From Lotus japonicus (Eukaryota > Streptophyta > Magnoliopsida > Fabales > Fabaceae), in assembly GCF_012489685.1 (NCBI RefSeq), contig NC_080043.1, forward strand, positions 9,736,501-9,800,500: a stretch of DNA of 64,000 bases. Reading direction: 5' to 3'. The position numbers and the translations under genes are program-made. A model generated the notes under the pieces. The model had not been told where the DNA came from, made no database searches, and saw only the letters and a program-made list of their open reading frames with translations. Below are positions 35,302-48,900 of this stretch, in pieces (within the stretch, counting starts at the first letter, position 1; every line of letters starts with the position of its first letter).

Positions 35302-36289
35302 GTAAGTTCATACACTCTTCTGCAAACAATATTATTCATACACTCCTCTATTTATATGGTTTATCTACGAACAATATCCTTAAACTTCTTTAATATGGTT
35401 TCATCAAATCTTTACATTCTTCTTCATTATACCTCCTTAAGACCCGTGATTTAGTAAGGGAATTGGGGTAATATTGCTAATTAGTCAATTCACCTGACTT
35501 TATGTAACGTCAAGTCGCAAATCAATTTTTTGCGACTCGTGTTGGTCACTCGTTCATCTTAGATCAGTTGCTTGCTAATCTCGAGCTTGAGTCATGAAAA
35601 TATATTGAACATTTTCCTAGAGGTCCGACTCAGCTCTGACCCAAAAACATTTTTTGCCTAAAACACTTAAACACATAAATGGATTCCTCTCGACATTTTA
35701 AGAGATAACATCTCGTTGATAATCTATAAAAAGGTCTCGTTTAGCCCTTTTTCCTCACGCCGAGGTTTCTACAAAACTTATGTGGCGGGCCAAAAACTTT
35801 CTCAAGGTTTGAAACGAATGCATATTGATATTACCGTCAATTTTCTCCCAATCATACATACATCATCATACGAATATAAAAAAAAAATTCAAATCCACGC
35901 TCTAACTTTAGTCAGGGTTTTGGGATGTTCCTACGACGAAACGTCGTTTTTGAACTTTTCATAAAAGTGAAAGAATCTAACGCTGTCGTTCTAAATCATA
36001 CGATGGCATGATATTTTGATTTAAAATTTGTCATGAACATATTTCTACATATAAAACACACAAGAAACAGTAATCACATCAACTCACACTTAATAGCATT
36101 TGTTATGCTATATTGTCATGCTTAAACTGATAGCATAACTAATAAATTAATTCCATAAAATAATTGGATCTTTCAAGAGTAATAACTCATACATATGAGC
36201 TGTAAATAGTAGAATAGCTAGCCTCGAGATTTATATTATGTGCTTAATTCTTAGTAAGCACATTGTACACCAGAAAATTGAGATCTTAA
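35302..36289. repeat. 3' flank of ERD2-like A; 35690-36289 duplicated at 42330-42937
   Basis: The segment starting CTCGACATTTTAAGAG at about 35690 recurs at about 42335 with the same landmarks in order (CTCACGCCGAGGTTTCTACA / CTCACGTCGAGGTTTCTACA, CAAAACTTATGTGGCG, AACGAATGCATATTGATATT). It runs right up to the last exon in both places. Copy C lacks most of it, so A and B arose by a later tandem duplication that included about 600 bases of 3' flank. Confidence 0.75.
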
Positions 36290-39200
36290 TTAAATAGGCA
36301 TTTTCCTTAGAAGTTGTCCTTGTATAAAGCTGGGGAAAAAGAAACAAAGCAAAGAAAATATGAGTAAGTGATTCAAAAGCAAAAAAAGTTTTCATTATAT
36401 TTACAACAAAAAAAGATATATATCTTTATTAATAGAGAAACCTCCAAGAGTACAATAATCAATGAGAAAACCAACCCTACCCAAGCTCTTTGAGACTAAA
36501 GTGTGTGTCTCATTAAAACCTTACTTGTCATGATTTTTTCTTAATTTCTTCATTTTGTGTTCTCCTCCCATCAATAACTCCACTATGTGCACTTGTTTTT
36601 TCTTTAATTGTGTAACTTTTTTTCTTAAGAAAATAGTATATAAATAACATACTTATGATTTTATTACCTCATATATATATATATTCAAAGATTGAAAAAA
36701 ATTGAAACTAGTTAATTAGGAAGGACTAGATCTAGGAGTGGAAACAAATTGGTGTACATACCTTTTCATGTAATAGTAACAAAAGTCTGCCAAGATGAAT
36801 GTTTGAACCAACTCTGACAAAAGAGCTAGAATGAGCCACACGTTGCCATTCTCAACTAGAAGAAAATATAACCTTGGATTCTCATAACTCTACAAAAATT
36901 AGAGATAATTAGACATGATTTAATGTACTGGTATCCAGGCTTTGTAGCAAATGCGAATGACTTTTTGCTACTCCATGCGTCGTCTATTATAACTCACTTT
37001 TACCTAATTTTTGTGGATAAAAAATTACTGAATTAGTTAGTCACAATAAATTTGTATCTTTTTTCCTAAATTACTTTCATTTAAAACTTAAAAGTATAGC
37101 AATTTCAATTCAATTAATCTCATATACTTCTCTCTCCATTTTAATGTTCCACTATCTTGAAAACCTCCTTCCACCAGTAAAATATAAGTTTCGAAAGGTT
37201 TTTGGAGTAGATATAAATGAAAATGACCTTAAAAATAATGAAAAATATTGGAAAGTAGAAAAACTCATTAAATGCTATAAGGGTAAACATGAAGAATTTT
37301 TTTAATGATGCATAGATATATATTGTAAAGTGACTTCTATTTTTGGATAAAAAACTCATAAAAAATGACTTTTAATAGAATACAGAGAGATGTATAGGAG
37401 AATAACTAGTGTAGTACACAATCAAACCCTTTCCCTAAATCCTATAAAATGGTGATTTAAGTAATTTTGAGTATATTCTTATTACAACTTAATACAAGCA
37501 CACATGCATATGCAAAAATTAGTGAACATTTTTTCTTTTGAAAAAAGAATATTGAATTAAAAGCACCTAGGGAACAAAAGCTCTCCCTATATATTAAGCC
37601 CAGAATACAGCAAACAGAAAATTAGAAGAAGCAAAAAGATAAAGAAAGCACGAACTAAACACAGCCTACAGTAGAGCAACAAAACAGAGCCACACGCTAC
37701 AAAAACAGAGTCAAGGTAAGGCAACTTCAAAAAAGGGTTGTGTTTTTGTAACTTTGGCTAAATAGATCCTTATAGTTTTCAGATATACATTTTTTAATTA
37801 CATAAATGTAAAGTGAATTGACCCAAATAAAAAAAATATGAAATCATTTTAACAAATTGATATTCCATTTTTTTTTGAAATTCTAGCGGCAATTTTGATA
37901 AATGTGTGCTTATAAATCTTAATATATAAGAAATTATAGGAAACTAAATAGAGAAAAATGACAGTATTACCTGAATAAGCCAATGAGCAAATAGGAAGAA
38001 TCTTGAAACCCCAAGAGCAAATACATAATATCCCGTAAATGTTTCAACCATCTACAAATACCACGATTTTACAATATACTCTTTCAGGAATTAAAATATT
38101 TATATAAAAAAAATACTTGAGGACATACCTTTGCATTTTGCAAATAATGAAGTTGAGGAAGAACTGAAATAGCTTCTAAATACGTGCCGAATGCCCAAGA
38201 GATTCGATTTAAGCGAGAATGAATTGTATAAGGGTGGATTAGGATCGCAAGGATTGCACAAGGAACCACCTATAGTATACACAATTAATAGATGTTATAG
38301 ATATTCTATGTGCATGAGAATATCTAAAGATATTGTTTAGTAATAACTACAACTATGAAACTAAAAATTTCACTCAAAATATTAAAAAAAAAATTATTAC
38401 ATAAGGTTTGATGTATAACTTGATTAAACCCAAGGGGCCAACTGAATGGAGTATGATTGCATCTCATATCTAACATAGTGTAGGTTCAAGCCTCCACTAT
38501 TCCCCTTAAGATAAGGTAAATCTAAGTCTGTTCTAATTTTCTTTAAGCATGAAATTTTTTCTTATCCTGTCCTAATTAGTTTATTATTATAAATCAAACT
38601 TCAAATGTTATGGGTATTCAAATTGACATAACATATTCATGATGCGACATTTTTTTTTGAACGTGGAACCAATGCATTAAAATCAAGAAGTCATAGAGGC
38701 AGTTACATCAGAACCAACCAAACCGACACAATCCGGGGGAACCTCCTCAATCCAAACATTATTGAGATACTTTGAGGAGTTCTTAGCTAAGTGATTAGCT
38801 ACAGAGTTTCTGGACCGACGCACAAACAATAAACGAAAACTATGATGCGACATTTTAAATAATGCATTTATATTAATTTTACTTACCACAAACGATCGTC
38901 TCAAGGTATCAAGCTCTTTGACATAGGATGACTTCAACTTGAACCTCATTGCCCATATAACAAGTAACGTAGCCACGAGAGATATGAAATCTAGCACAAC
39001 GTAGATGCTACCCACCATCAACAACCTAAAGTTTAATCTCGATAATAGGGATAAAGCTGTGATCTCTTGGGTCTTAACTGATAATCCTGAAAAATAGAAT
39101 TAGACAATTTTTCTTTGGACTCGTTAGTTGCCATTGCAATGAACACTTCAATTTATGTATGATCAAAAGTTGAACCACTTAATGTATGAGTAAGGAAGCA

Positions 39201-40450
39201 AAAAACCATTCTCATCTTATACTAAATATATAAGACACTTATATTTCTCAACAAAATAAGCTTGGGGTTGACCCACTTGTCCTAGATTTTTCAGTGTAGT
39301 TCATATTTTTTCCTTTATTATTTTATTATTTCATTAAAACGTTGTCATTTATTTGACATATATTGTTCTTCTTGAAATGAAGTTTCTCTCATCATGTTGC
39401 CTTCGGTGGTGGTGCATGGCCTTGGATGGCTTAGCTAACAGGATAGAGCTACATTAACACATTGAGGGGTGTACTTGTAGAAGACACTCGGAGACTTAAA
39501 TTTTCTCCTTTAGCTTTGTCTAATGGTCACATTCCAAACGATTTTCGGACAGGTATGAATTGAATGTATCCTACAACCATTTGAAGGTGCTAGGATATAG
39601 AGCGTTTGCTCATGTTCTCAAAAGGTGAATGATTAAAAATCGACTCCAAATCCAAAGGAACCATCTTCTTAAGAAATGGAAATAAAGAATTCAGATATAA
39701 ACACATGCATGGTCATCAAGCGTGGTCATAAGCAAAAAGCTTAATCCATGTTCTCGTAGCCGTCGGTATATGGCGAACACAATCAAATAACCTGCTAGGA
39801 GTGTTCCCATCTAGTCCAATGGTGGATAGTTTATTCATATCAAAATGATATTTCTTATAGAATGAATCAAACTGACAATTTTTTATTCGCTAACTAAATC
39901 AGATCAAATCGATTATATTGATTTATTGACTCAATATAATAAAATTAAATCAATTATGAATTCTAACCTCACGATTGTGTTCATGAGAATACAACTATAT
40001 ATTCTCCACACATTACCCATTTCTAACATAATTGAATTTAAAAAGGTAAATAGCTCCTTCCAAATAGTGATAGGGGTGGAGGGAGATAAAAAACTAGGCA
40101 GCCTGTTCCATAATTTAAATTTAAATTCCTAGGTTTTCATATCCACATGAAGATGAGATTTATCTAGAAAATAATTAACAATCGCAATTAACAATTTTGA
40201 CAAACTGGAAAGAAAACGTACCAGAGCAGGTCTTGCGGGAAAAGAGCTTCTGTATAAGAACAACAATCCCAGCAAAATGAATTACTCGAGAGGCTATGTA
40301 GAAATGCAACGGATTATAGATAGTGAACTTTAGAGCCACAATCGCAAAAACCAAAAGCAATGCCCCCAAAATGATCTTCACTCTCTTAGATCCCTTCCTC
40401 AACCATTCAAACAAAACATTCATCATTGGAGAATCCCTCTTTGTACCCAT
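36290..40450 (-). CDS. ERD2-like (ERP-type) seven-TM protein, tandem copy A
   Basis: Six exons: 40450-40222, 39086-38887, 38269-38129, 38051-37971, 36889-36762 and 36329-36290; all GT-AG, phases 1,0,0,0,2; 272 residues. Exon 1 adds an N-terminal basic segment and hydrophobic helix (VKIILGALLLVFAIVAL) that classical 215-aa ERD2 lacks. The ER-retention receptor family core follows: SVKTQEITAL, RFKLKSSY, LNRISWAFGTYLEA, SVLPQLHYLQNAK, TGYYVFALG and ILADFCYYYMK. The 40-bp last exon gives SFIQGQLLRKMPI. Reading through the exon 5 donor would instead add a short unrelated tail, which I reject because the last exon is conserved in all three copies. Family role: Golgi/ER membrane; the ERP branch is reported not to replace the true K/HDEL receptor. 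A LINE stub sits in intron 2. Confidence 0.92.
38410..38570 (+). repeat. SINE-like sequence in intron 2 of copy A, also in copy B (49640-49860)
   Basis: It contains GTAGGTTCAAGCCTCC (B-box-like, near 38488) and, 40 bases before it, GGGGCCAACTGAATGGAG (A-box-like). The same block is at 49650-49860 in copy B, with a small internal duplication. It predates the A/B split. The strand is taken from the box order. Confidence 0.45.
38656..38841 (-). mobile_element. 5'-truncated LINE with RNase H tail and target duplication, intron 2 of copy A
   Basis: Read on the minus strand, it codes for the end of a plant LINE RNase H-like domain (LFVRRSRNSVANHLAKNSSK then WIEEVPPDC) and then a stop and an A-tract (T-run at 38650-38658). 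ATGATGCGACAT(TTT) flanks it at about 38639-38655 and 38842-38856. The equivalent site in copy B (about 49937) has the undisturbed sequence, so the insertion is later than the A/B duplication. Confidence 0.85.
39390..39700 (+). pseudogene. Copia integrase C-terminal fragment, intron 1 of copy A
   Basis: On + the remains read MYPTTI and then, in another frame, DSKSKGTIFLRNGNKEFRYK, matching the copia block LDSKxxxCIFLGYGxxEFGYK that follows integrase. The same fragment, longer, is in copy B (51160-51842). It is therefore an old insertion inherited by both. Confidence 0.6.
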
Positions 40451-40559
40451 TGTGTATTCAGCAAAAATTCACTCAAACACAGTTTGTATCAGTTATATAG
40501 ATCGAGAGAGAGCAATAGTAAAGATTAGAGAAATATTTTTGCTGAAGAAATAGAGAGAT

Positions 40560-42329
40560 GTTTCACAACAAGAGAACATGCACTAGAGGATGAGGTTTTT
40601 TTTTTTTTTTTTTTACGGTGATGATGTTATATTAATCGGTGACATTAAATATCTTATATTTGGAAATGAATGTTACGATTTCATATTAATTTAACTTTCT
40701 CTCTCTCTATATATATTAAATAGATAAAATGTTATACTTTGTACTATTTTGAAACAAAAAGAGTCAACTCCGACAAATATCACTCCCTCATTAGTAGATA
40801 GATAATGTCATATTTGTATTTTCTAATTTTTTAGTAATTCAAATATTAAATAATTTCAGATTTTTGTAAATAAATAATGTATTAATATTGCATTTAATGG
40901 ATATTAATAATATTAGAATTATTAACAAAAGTCAATTGTGACTTTTTTTGAAAATAACTACTGCATTAATTGATATTCAATGGTTTTTAATGACATTAAA
41001 ATAAATAATAAAAGTCAATTGTGAATTTTCTACCATTAATATATATGCTGACAAAGTCTTTTTTTAAATGATTATGATTATTTTTTATATAAAAAAGAAC
41101 AAAAAATTCCATGTAATATCTTACGTTCAAAATGATATAAAAAATGTCATAAAAAATTAATATTAAATAGTTTTAAAGGATTGACTTGGAAATTAACTCG
41201 AAAGTTTTGTATTTTATGTTTTCGTATATACATCTGAAAGATTAAAATGATTTTGGTATATTGTTTCAAAACATAGCAAATTAGAAAGAAAAAAAATGAA
41301 TTAGAATGTAACTCGGATTAGGAAAAAAAAACTTAATTAAATAAGTGATATACGTATTTAAATAAAACGAGAGAGGAAATATGAAAATGTCTGATGTATG
41401 CCTACAAAGTACTCCTGTTCCATTAGATTCGTGCATGAGGCGAGATCAGTACTAGTATTATCTAAAGCTAGTAATTTTCTTAAAATATTAAAAATTAATA
41501 CGATTATATAAATTAATTATCAACTTTTGAGTTTCTTATAAAAAATAAGAAAAAACACTTACACTTGAATTCTCTTACCCTGATTGAATGGAAAACGCAG
41601 CCTCTTGCTTGCTTGGAGGTTATTTGAAGGCTTGCGTTCTGTAAGCTGGTGCTCATTCTGTTTTTTGCAGTTGTAGTAGTGTGTGGTCTTTCATTTTGTA
41701 TATACCTTTCCCTCCTACTCTTTTCTTCTTCATTCCCTATCTTCTCTTATTTTAAGGGTTGGAGCACCCCTTGTGTCCCCTTTTAATACAATTCTTTTGT
41801 TTATCAGAAAAAAAACTTGAAATATTAATTATCAACTTTTGAGTTTCTTATAAAAAATTAATTTATTAAGTATTAATTAAAATATTTAGAATTTTAATAA
41901 TAAATAATAAATTAAGACATAAATTTTTTGTTAAAACAAAACAAAGAAATATATTTATATGTAAACAATATTGAAAATTTAAATTAATTAAATATAAAAA
42001 TAATATTTATTAATAAATCATTAAGAAAAATAATTAAATGATAAGATATGATTAAATAACAATATAACATATGAGAAACAATATTCTCCTAAGTGAGTAT
42101 CATTTTTTACAACCAGATATATGGTAAATCACGCCATTCCACAACCGAAACCATAACAATTAACTCCAAAAAAGAGTTTTTTTTTGAACGACCAAAAAAA
42201 GAGTATAAATGGATTGAATAGGTTTCAAACCAAGTTGTAAAAATTACTCGAATGCTAACTATTAATTATTAAATTTTTTAAGTATTATCCTTTATTTAAT
42301 TAAAGAGAACTCTAACAATTTAAAAATGA
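40560..42329. other. AT-rich spacer between ERD2-like A and B
   Basis: Promoter side of copy A (poly-T run at about 40594-40614) and AT-rich DNA. The one structured insert is at 41547-41823. No gene. Confidence 0.6.
41547..41823 (+). mobile_element. Retroposon tail between 35-bp direct repeats
   Basis: A GC-richer 277-bp segment ends CCCCTTGTGTCCCCTTTTAA, then about 20 bases and an A-run (about 41809-41816). The 35 bases 41512-41546 (starting ATTAATTATCAACTTTTGAG) are repeated at 41824-41858. The tail resembles those at 51936-52048 (TGGCACCCCTTGTGCC), so the same LINE family is probably involved. Confidence 0.6.
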
Positions 42330-42937
42330 CTCGACATTTTAAGAAATCATATCTTGTTCATATAATCTCTAAAAAGGACTCGGTTAACCCTTTTTCCTCA
42401 CGTCGAGGTTTCTACAAAACTTATGTGGCGTGCCAAAAACTTTCCTAGGCTTCGAAACGAATGCATATTGATATTATAGTCAATCTTCTCCAAATCACAA
42501 ATACGTCATCGATATAGAAAAATTCAGATTCCCGCTCTAACTTAAATCGGGTTTTTGTGATGTTCCTATGATGAAACGTCATTTTCGAACTTCTTTCAGA
42601 AAAGTGAACGAATCTAACGATATCGTTCTAAATCATACCATGGTATGATATTCTGATTTAAAATTAGTCATGAGCATATAATCTTACATATAAAACACAG
42701 AAGCTGACAAAAAAAAACATATAAAACACATAAGGCATAATAATTACATCAACCCATACTTAATAACATTTATCATGATTAAACTGATAACATAACTAAT
42801 AATTTAGTTCCAAAAATACCTCGGTTTTACAAGAGTAATAGCTTATACATATGAGCTACAAATAATAGAATAGCTAGCCTCAAGATTTATAGTTCTTAAT
42901 TCTTAGAAGCACGTTGTACACTAGAAAATTGAGATCC

Positions 42938-45900
42938 TTAAATAGGCATTTTCCTTAAAAGTTGTCCTTGTATGAAGCTGGAAAAAAAGAAACAAAGCAA
43001 AGAAAATATTATTTTTTTTATAAGCCAAAGAAAATATGAGTAATGATTCAAAATAAAAAAGGTTTTCATTTTAAATTATTTTGTGATAATTTTTTACTTA
43101 ATATTTCTTCATTTTCACTCTGACTGTTCTCCTTCCATCAACAACTCCATTATGTGCACCTGTTTTTTTTTTAATTGTGTAACTTTTTGACTTAAGAAAA
43201 TAGTATATATCCTAACAGAAATCTTAAATAACATACTTATGATTTTATTACCTCATAAAACTCTTTTATTTGTTTTTAATCCTATATTTTTTTTCTCCTT
43301 TCATCTTTACATAATCCAACATTAATTAGATTACTTAGTCCTTTATATTATATCAATTTTATTCAGGGCACATATCCTTAATATCACCTTATAATCACTG
43401 AAATATTCAGGTCGACACCACATAATCATCTCTTGTGATCCTCGCCACCATTCCTATCCATTTTTCTTTTTATACATTTTCTCTCCAATTAGTCACAATT
43501 GATTCAACTTTTTCACCTCGCTATAAATGAATGAATTATACTTTCAGAATCAAATTTAAAAAAAGGTATCTCTATTTTTAAACCTCTACATTTTTGTCAT
43601 GTACATAAGGTAATTCAATCATACTCCTTGCTCATGTGTTGTATTATATTCCCACTACTCTTATTCTTTTATCCACTTTCAATCTCAACTGTAGTATCCA
43701 ATATTTATCAATATGGATAAAACTTGCAGGCATACTTTCTTATCTTACATCAACCTTAATTTCACTAAATATGTTGATTTCTCTCTAAAATAAAATTTCC
43801 ATTCCTCTAATAATATAAATCGATGATGACCCGATCTAACTAAAGCAAACATCTCGTTCTAATATCAAAGGGACCCCTAAAGAAGGGATTTGGCATGATG
43901 TTGGTGGAAACTGGAAAACGTGTAAATAATTTCGAGGTGAATTCCATTAATTAGGACAAGTGGTGATAGATGGAGACATTGATGTGAAAATTTATCAGTA
44001 CCAAAACATAACAAAGTTTATTTGACACTAGCGTCTGAGAATAATAATAACGCAATTAAGTGTGTAAAATTTGATAGAAAATTTCAAATTCAGAACAGAA
44101 TAATATATATTCATAGATTGAAAAAATTGAAACTAGTTAGTTGGGTCTAGGAGTGGAAACAAAATTGGTTTACATACCTTTTCATGTAATAGTAACAAAA
44201 GTCTGCCAAGATGAATGTTTGAACCAACTCGGACAAAAGAGATATGATGAGCCATAAGCTTCCATTCTCAACAAGACGAAGATATGACCTTGGATTCTCA
44301 TAACACTACAAAAATTAGAGATAATAAGACATGATTTTATGTATTGCTATTTGTAGGAAATGCGAATGTCATTGAACAAAAACAAAAACCAATCTTTGGA
44401 GTCTACAATACACACACATATATAGTGTATAGCATATTTTGAGACCCTTGTTCAGTATCTGGACAAGCTATTATTTAACAAAGAGTACAAAGTAAATCAT
44501 GATCGCTACACCATGTCTAAAAATTGCTTTTTCTATAATTTTATTCCTTAAGAATGCAATGATATATAGGAGAATAACTACAAATGTAGTGCAATTATTT
44601 TTGCAAGCTAACATCACTTGTAAAATATGTAGAATAGAATGGTTATTTTTTTTTTTAGTATATTTCTGATTACAACTTTTTTTATAAGCCTTCTGATTAC
44701 AACTTAATACAAGCACGCATGCACATGTAAACAAGTAAACAATTAATTAGTGAACATTTATCTGTTATGTTTTTTGTTGTTGGGCCAAAGAAAAGGCCAA
44801 AGAAAGGAGATAGCTTGAAATTGGGAGATAAAACTCAATATTGGGGCTAAAGAGCAAATCATAAGTGGACCAGACACCACATCTTTCACCAAAAATCTTA
44901 AGAATATGTGTATGGGTTCTCACACTTATAAACCACTCAAACTTATCATTATCTTCCAATGTGGACTTACTCACTTGATACACAACATTCTCCCCCTCAA
45001 GTGTGAGTTTATCTCAAACGAAAGTTGGGCTTATACTCATCCAGAACCTCAGAGGCCGTCATTCTGGGCTTGTGCTCTTTAGTCTTAGAGGCCTAGGCCC
45101 ATGGTCAAACAACCATCGGCTCTGAAACCATTGTTGGGCCACAGAAAGAAGATGGTTTAAAATTGAGGGATAAAACTCCACATTGGGGCTAAAGAGCAAA
45201 CCATATGTGGACCAGACACCACATCTTTCACCCAAAACCTTAAGGCAATAAGTGTATGGGTCTTCACACTTATAAAACACTCAAACTTATCTTTATCTTC
45301 TAATGTGAGACTTACTCACACTTGATACACAACATTTATAACTTTTGCTAAATAAATCCTTTTAGTTATTAGGTATATATGTTTTAATTACATAAATATA
45401 AAATAAATTGACCTAAATATATATAGTAAATATGTTTTATTTTTTTTATACACCACAATTATATTAATAGGCAAAAGGTGTGCCGCGCGTATAGTACAAG
45501 AAGAGAGAAAACAAGAAGAGAGGAGAAAACAGGGGCAACACAGAAAAGAGGAAAAAACAAACAGAGACAAAACAGGGGATGCTAAGCATTGACCTAAATA
45601 ATAAATATGTGAAATCATTTTATCAAATTGATGTTCCATTTTTATTTAAAATTCTCGCGGTACTTTTGATAAATGTGTGCTTATAAATATTAATATATAA
45701 GAAATTTTAGAAAACTAAATAGAGGAAAATGATATTACCTGAATAACCCAATGAGCAAATAACAAGAATCTTGAAATCCCAAGAGCAAATACATAGTATC
45801 CCGTAAGTGTTTCAACCATCTAAAAATAACAAAATTTTACAACATACTCTTTCAGGATTAAAACTTCTTATAAAAAAAAATAATACTTGAAGACATACCT

Positions 45901-48900
45901 TTGCATTTTGCAAATAATGAAGTTGAGGAAGAACTGAAACAGCTCTCAAATACGAGCTGAATGCCCAAGAGATTCGATTTAAGTGATAATGGTATGAATA
46001 AGGGTGGATTAAGACCGCAAGGATTGCACAAGGAACCACCTAGCATACACAATTAGTAGATGTTATAGATATTCTATATGCATGCGATGAAAAATGATAT
46101 ACATTATGCCCACCGCTAGCTTGAGACCTTAAGAGAAAAAACCAGATAATTCTTTTGGCATGTCTATACAGAAAGCAAAAAATAAAAATCATAATTAGAG
46201 TACATAATATTTTCACCCCAAACGTCATCGAGAAGATTTTTAAATTAACCGCTGCTTTTGTTGAAACCTAGACAATAACCTATGCTTTTATTAGTCAGAT
46301 AAACTGTCCCCAAAAGATAGCTCAAGTGATAAGAGTTAGGGACGACATAAGGGTTGCGTGGGATGAAAGATGAAGAGTTTAGAGTTCGAACCGTGACGAT
46401 GACTAATTTATTAACATTACTCACATCTAAAATTTGCCTATAAAAAAATAGTCAGATAAATTGTTTACCAAATGATAATTTTGTAGAAAAACTAATAATT
46501 CAAAATCTTTGTATATATTTGTTTAGTATAAGTTATAAATTTATAAACTTCCCACAAATAATATGACAAAGAAACCTTATCCATTATCCTATCCAGCATT
46601 ATGTGTAAAACATGTCATAAAGGCCAAGTTTAGTTTTAGAATTCACTAGAATAGGACAATAATTTTCTATTTTTTCATATTCAACCCAAATTAAAATTAT
46701 TTTATTATTATACTCTTATAATATTAAAAATACTATATTATGTTTTCCGATGAATAAAAAAAATACTATGTTATGTTAAATATTAATTTCCATAAATATA
46801 TTATTTATCACTTCGTAGTAGCCAATTAATTTGACGGCCCCTTTAAATTATTTACCCAAGTTCTCTCATGATAGGGTTCTTAATGTATTATATCTTTATC
46901 AAATTATTTATCATAACACTCCCAATCTTATAATAACCACCAAACAATATCCAAAAATATTGTTGTTTAGTAATAATCATGGTTGGCAATCTCTAAAGAT
47001 ATATCTTAATTAATCTCTTACGAGATTACGATATCATGTTGATAAGTGCTCATTTTACGTATGTTTAGATATCATTTTAAGCACTTATTTGACTTGTATG
47101 CTTGCATTTTTTATCATTATACTCCCCAAACGAGTTAACTTAGTACCTATTAAGCTTTAGCATAAATATAGAGAAAATATCAATAATTTCATGTTCTAAC
47201 TTGGAGTTTTGATGTAGGGAAGAAATTCAAGGAAGAGCCAAGTTGGAATTAAGAAAATGAAGATTTGAAGGCTTGATGCTTAGCACGAGGAAATGGTGCT
47301 TAGCACCATTATGGCAAAAAGACCATGGCGCTTAGCGCCAAAAAGTGGCGCTTAGCACCAAAGGCGGTGGAGAAAACCCAAGGGGGAAGTAACAAGGGCG
47401 CTTAGCACCAGAAAATGGCACTTAGCACCATTCTGACGGATTCAACTTTTATTTAAGGGCCAGAACACGTTTTTGTGGGTATCTCTCCATTTCCTCTTCG
47501 AATTTCTCCCATCTTGGCACCATAACAGAGCAAGGGAGCTGGGCTTCATGGAGGAGAGGTCCCTGGGTTTAGGATTGATGGATTGAAGCTCCGGAGCATG
47601 GCGGCGACCGCCGAAGGACCGTGACAACCTCTCGGAGGCGATGGAAAGCTTGGGAAAGCTTCTATCGCCGTGGATCCTTCGTATCCTCTTGGGTTTCGGT
47701 TCTTTCTTCCCTTTCCCTTGTAGCTTTTGTTTTCTATTTGTGTATTTAGATTGTATTACTTGACTCTTTGATTGTTCTAAGTTCGTTCATTGATGTAAGT
47801 GGAAGTCTTTCATGTATGGTGTTTCTCTTTGTACTTCATGTTTCTAACCAATCAATTGATAATCAAAAGAGTTGCACTAGTTTATAAATAGATCGAGAGG
47901 TTGATATGAGGTTGTGTATGCTTAGATCAATGAAAGTAGACACCTATGTCTTAGGTTTTTGCTTTCTTCGCTTCAAGTATTGATTATTTGGGTTAGATTT
48001 CTATGCACTAGCATGAGATCGGGAGATAATTGTGGGTCTGGTTTAAGAGAGAAACCACTTAGTGAACTAGTTGTCATAGAATAAGAATATCTTGGGTAGG
48101 AGCAATAGTGGATTTCCACGTGACAGGTGGGGTTCTGAGTTCTAACAGGAGTTTCCGGGGTGACAACGGAGATTTGCAAGCCTATGGTACCTTGTTCTAG
48201 GAAAAATTGGTCATTGAGAATGTCTTTGAGAGAGAATTCGAGTTGTATTGTTCCTTTTGGGCTGTCTAGATGGTAAGGGATTACATCTAGGAATTCCAAT
48301 TGATAGATTCACCTAGGCTAGGGATAGTTAGGTGGATAACTCTCGGCATCGTAAATGAAATGAACCATTGCAAAAGTGTTTGAGTTGAAAGCAATTAGAG
48401 GATTATGAGAATGCATTCTAAATATCTTTTCTTCTTTGTTACCTCAGTAAACCTTCTTTTACCGCTTTCCTTATATTCAAAACCATAAAAACAATTTATC
48501 CAACATCTTTGTATCCGCTCAGATCAATGTTTAACTGGTGGAACTAATGTTCACACAATCCCTGAGGACGATAAACCCGTATCTGCTTTACTATGATTGA
48601 ATCATAAAGGTTTAGCCAAAAGTAGTACAAACAACGAGGAAAAAACCTTTATCACACGTACAAAAAACGAGACTAACGGGGGCGTAGTAACTGTTTTCTC
48701 AAATCTCAGCTGATACCTCGAGATATCTCTTAATCTCGTGTAATATAACGAGATTACCAAGAGGTTAGCTTATTTTGTCAAAAATGTCAAAAAATGTTTT
48801 GTTAAGTGCTATTTCAGTCATTTATTATGTCAAAAAAAAATATTTCAGTCATTTATCCCACAAATTTTAATTAGGGTTTTCACTCATCTATGTCGTTCTT

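Noticed and set aside
36700..36889. Exon 5 reading through its donor to a nearby stop as the true C-terminus of the ERD2-like genes
   Set aside because: The read-through tails differ in A, B and C, whereas the downstream 40-bp exon is conserved in all three and fits the phase.
38084..38282. Other frames over exon 3 of copies A and B (for example 45858-46052) as genes
   Set aside because: Shadows of the spliced exon.
46304..46448. tRNA gene
   Set aside because: A and B boxes are present, but the sequence cannot fold a full cloverleaf, has an A-run 3' end, and is flanked by a target duplication: a SINE.
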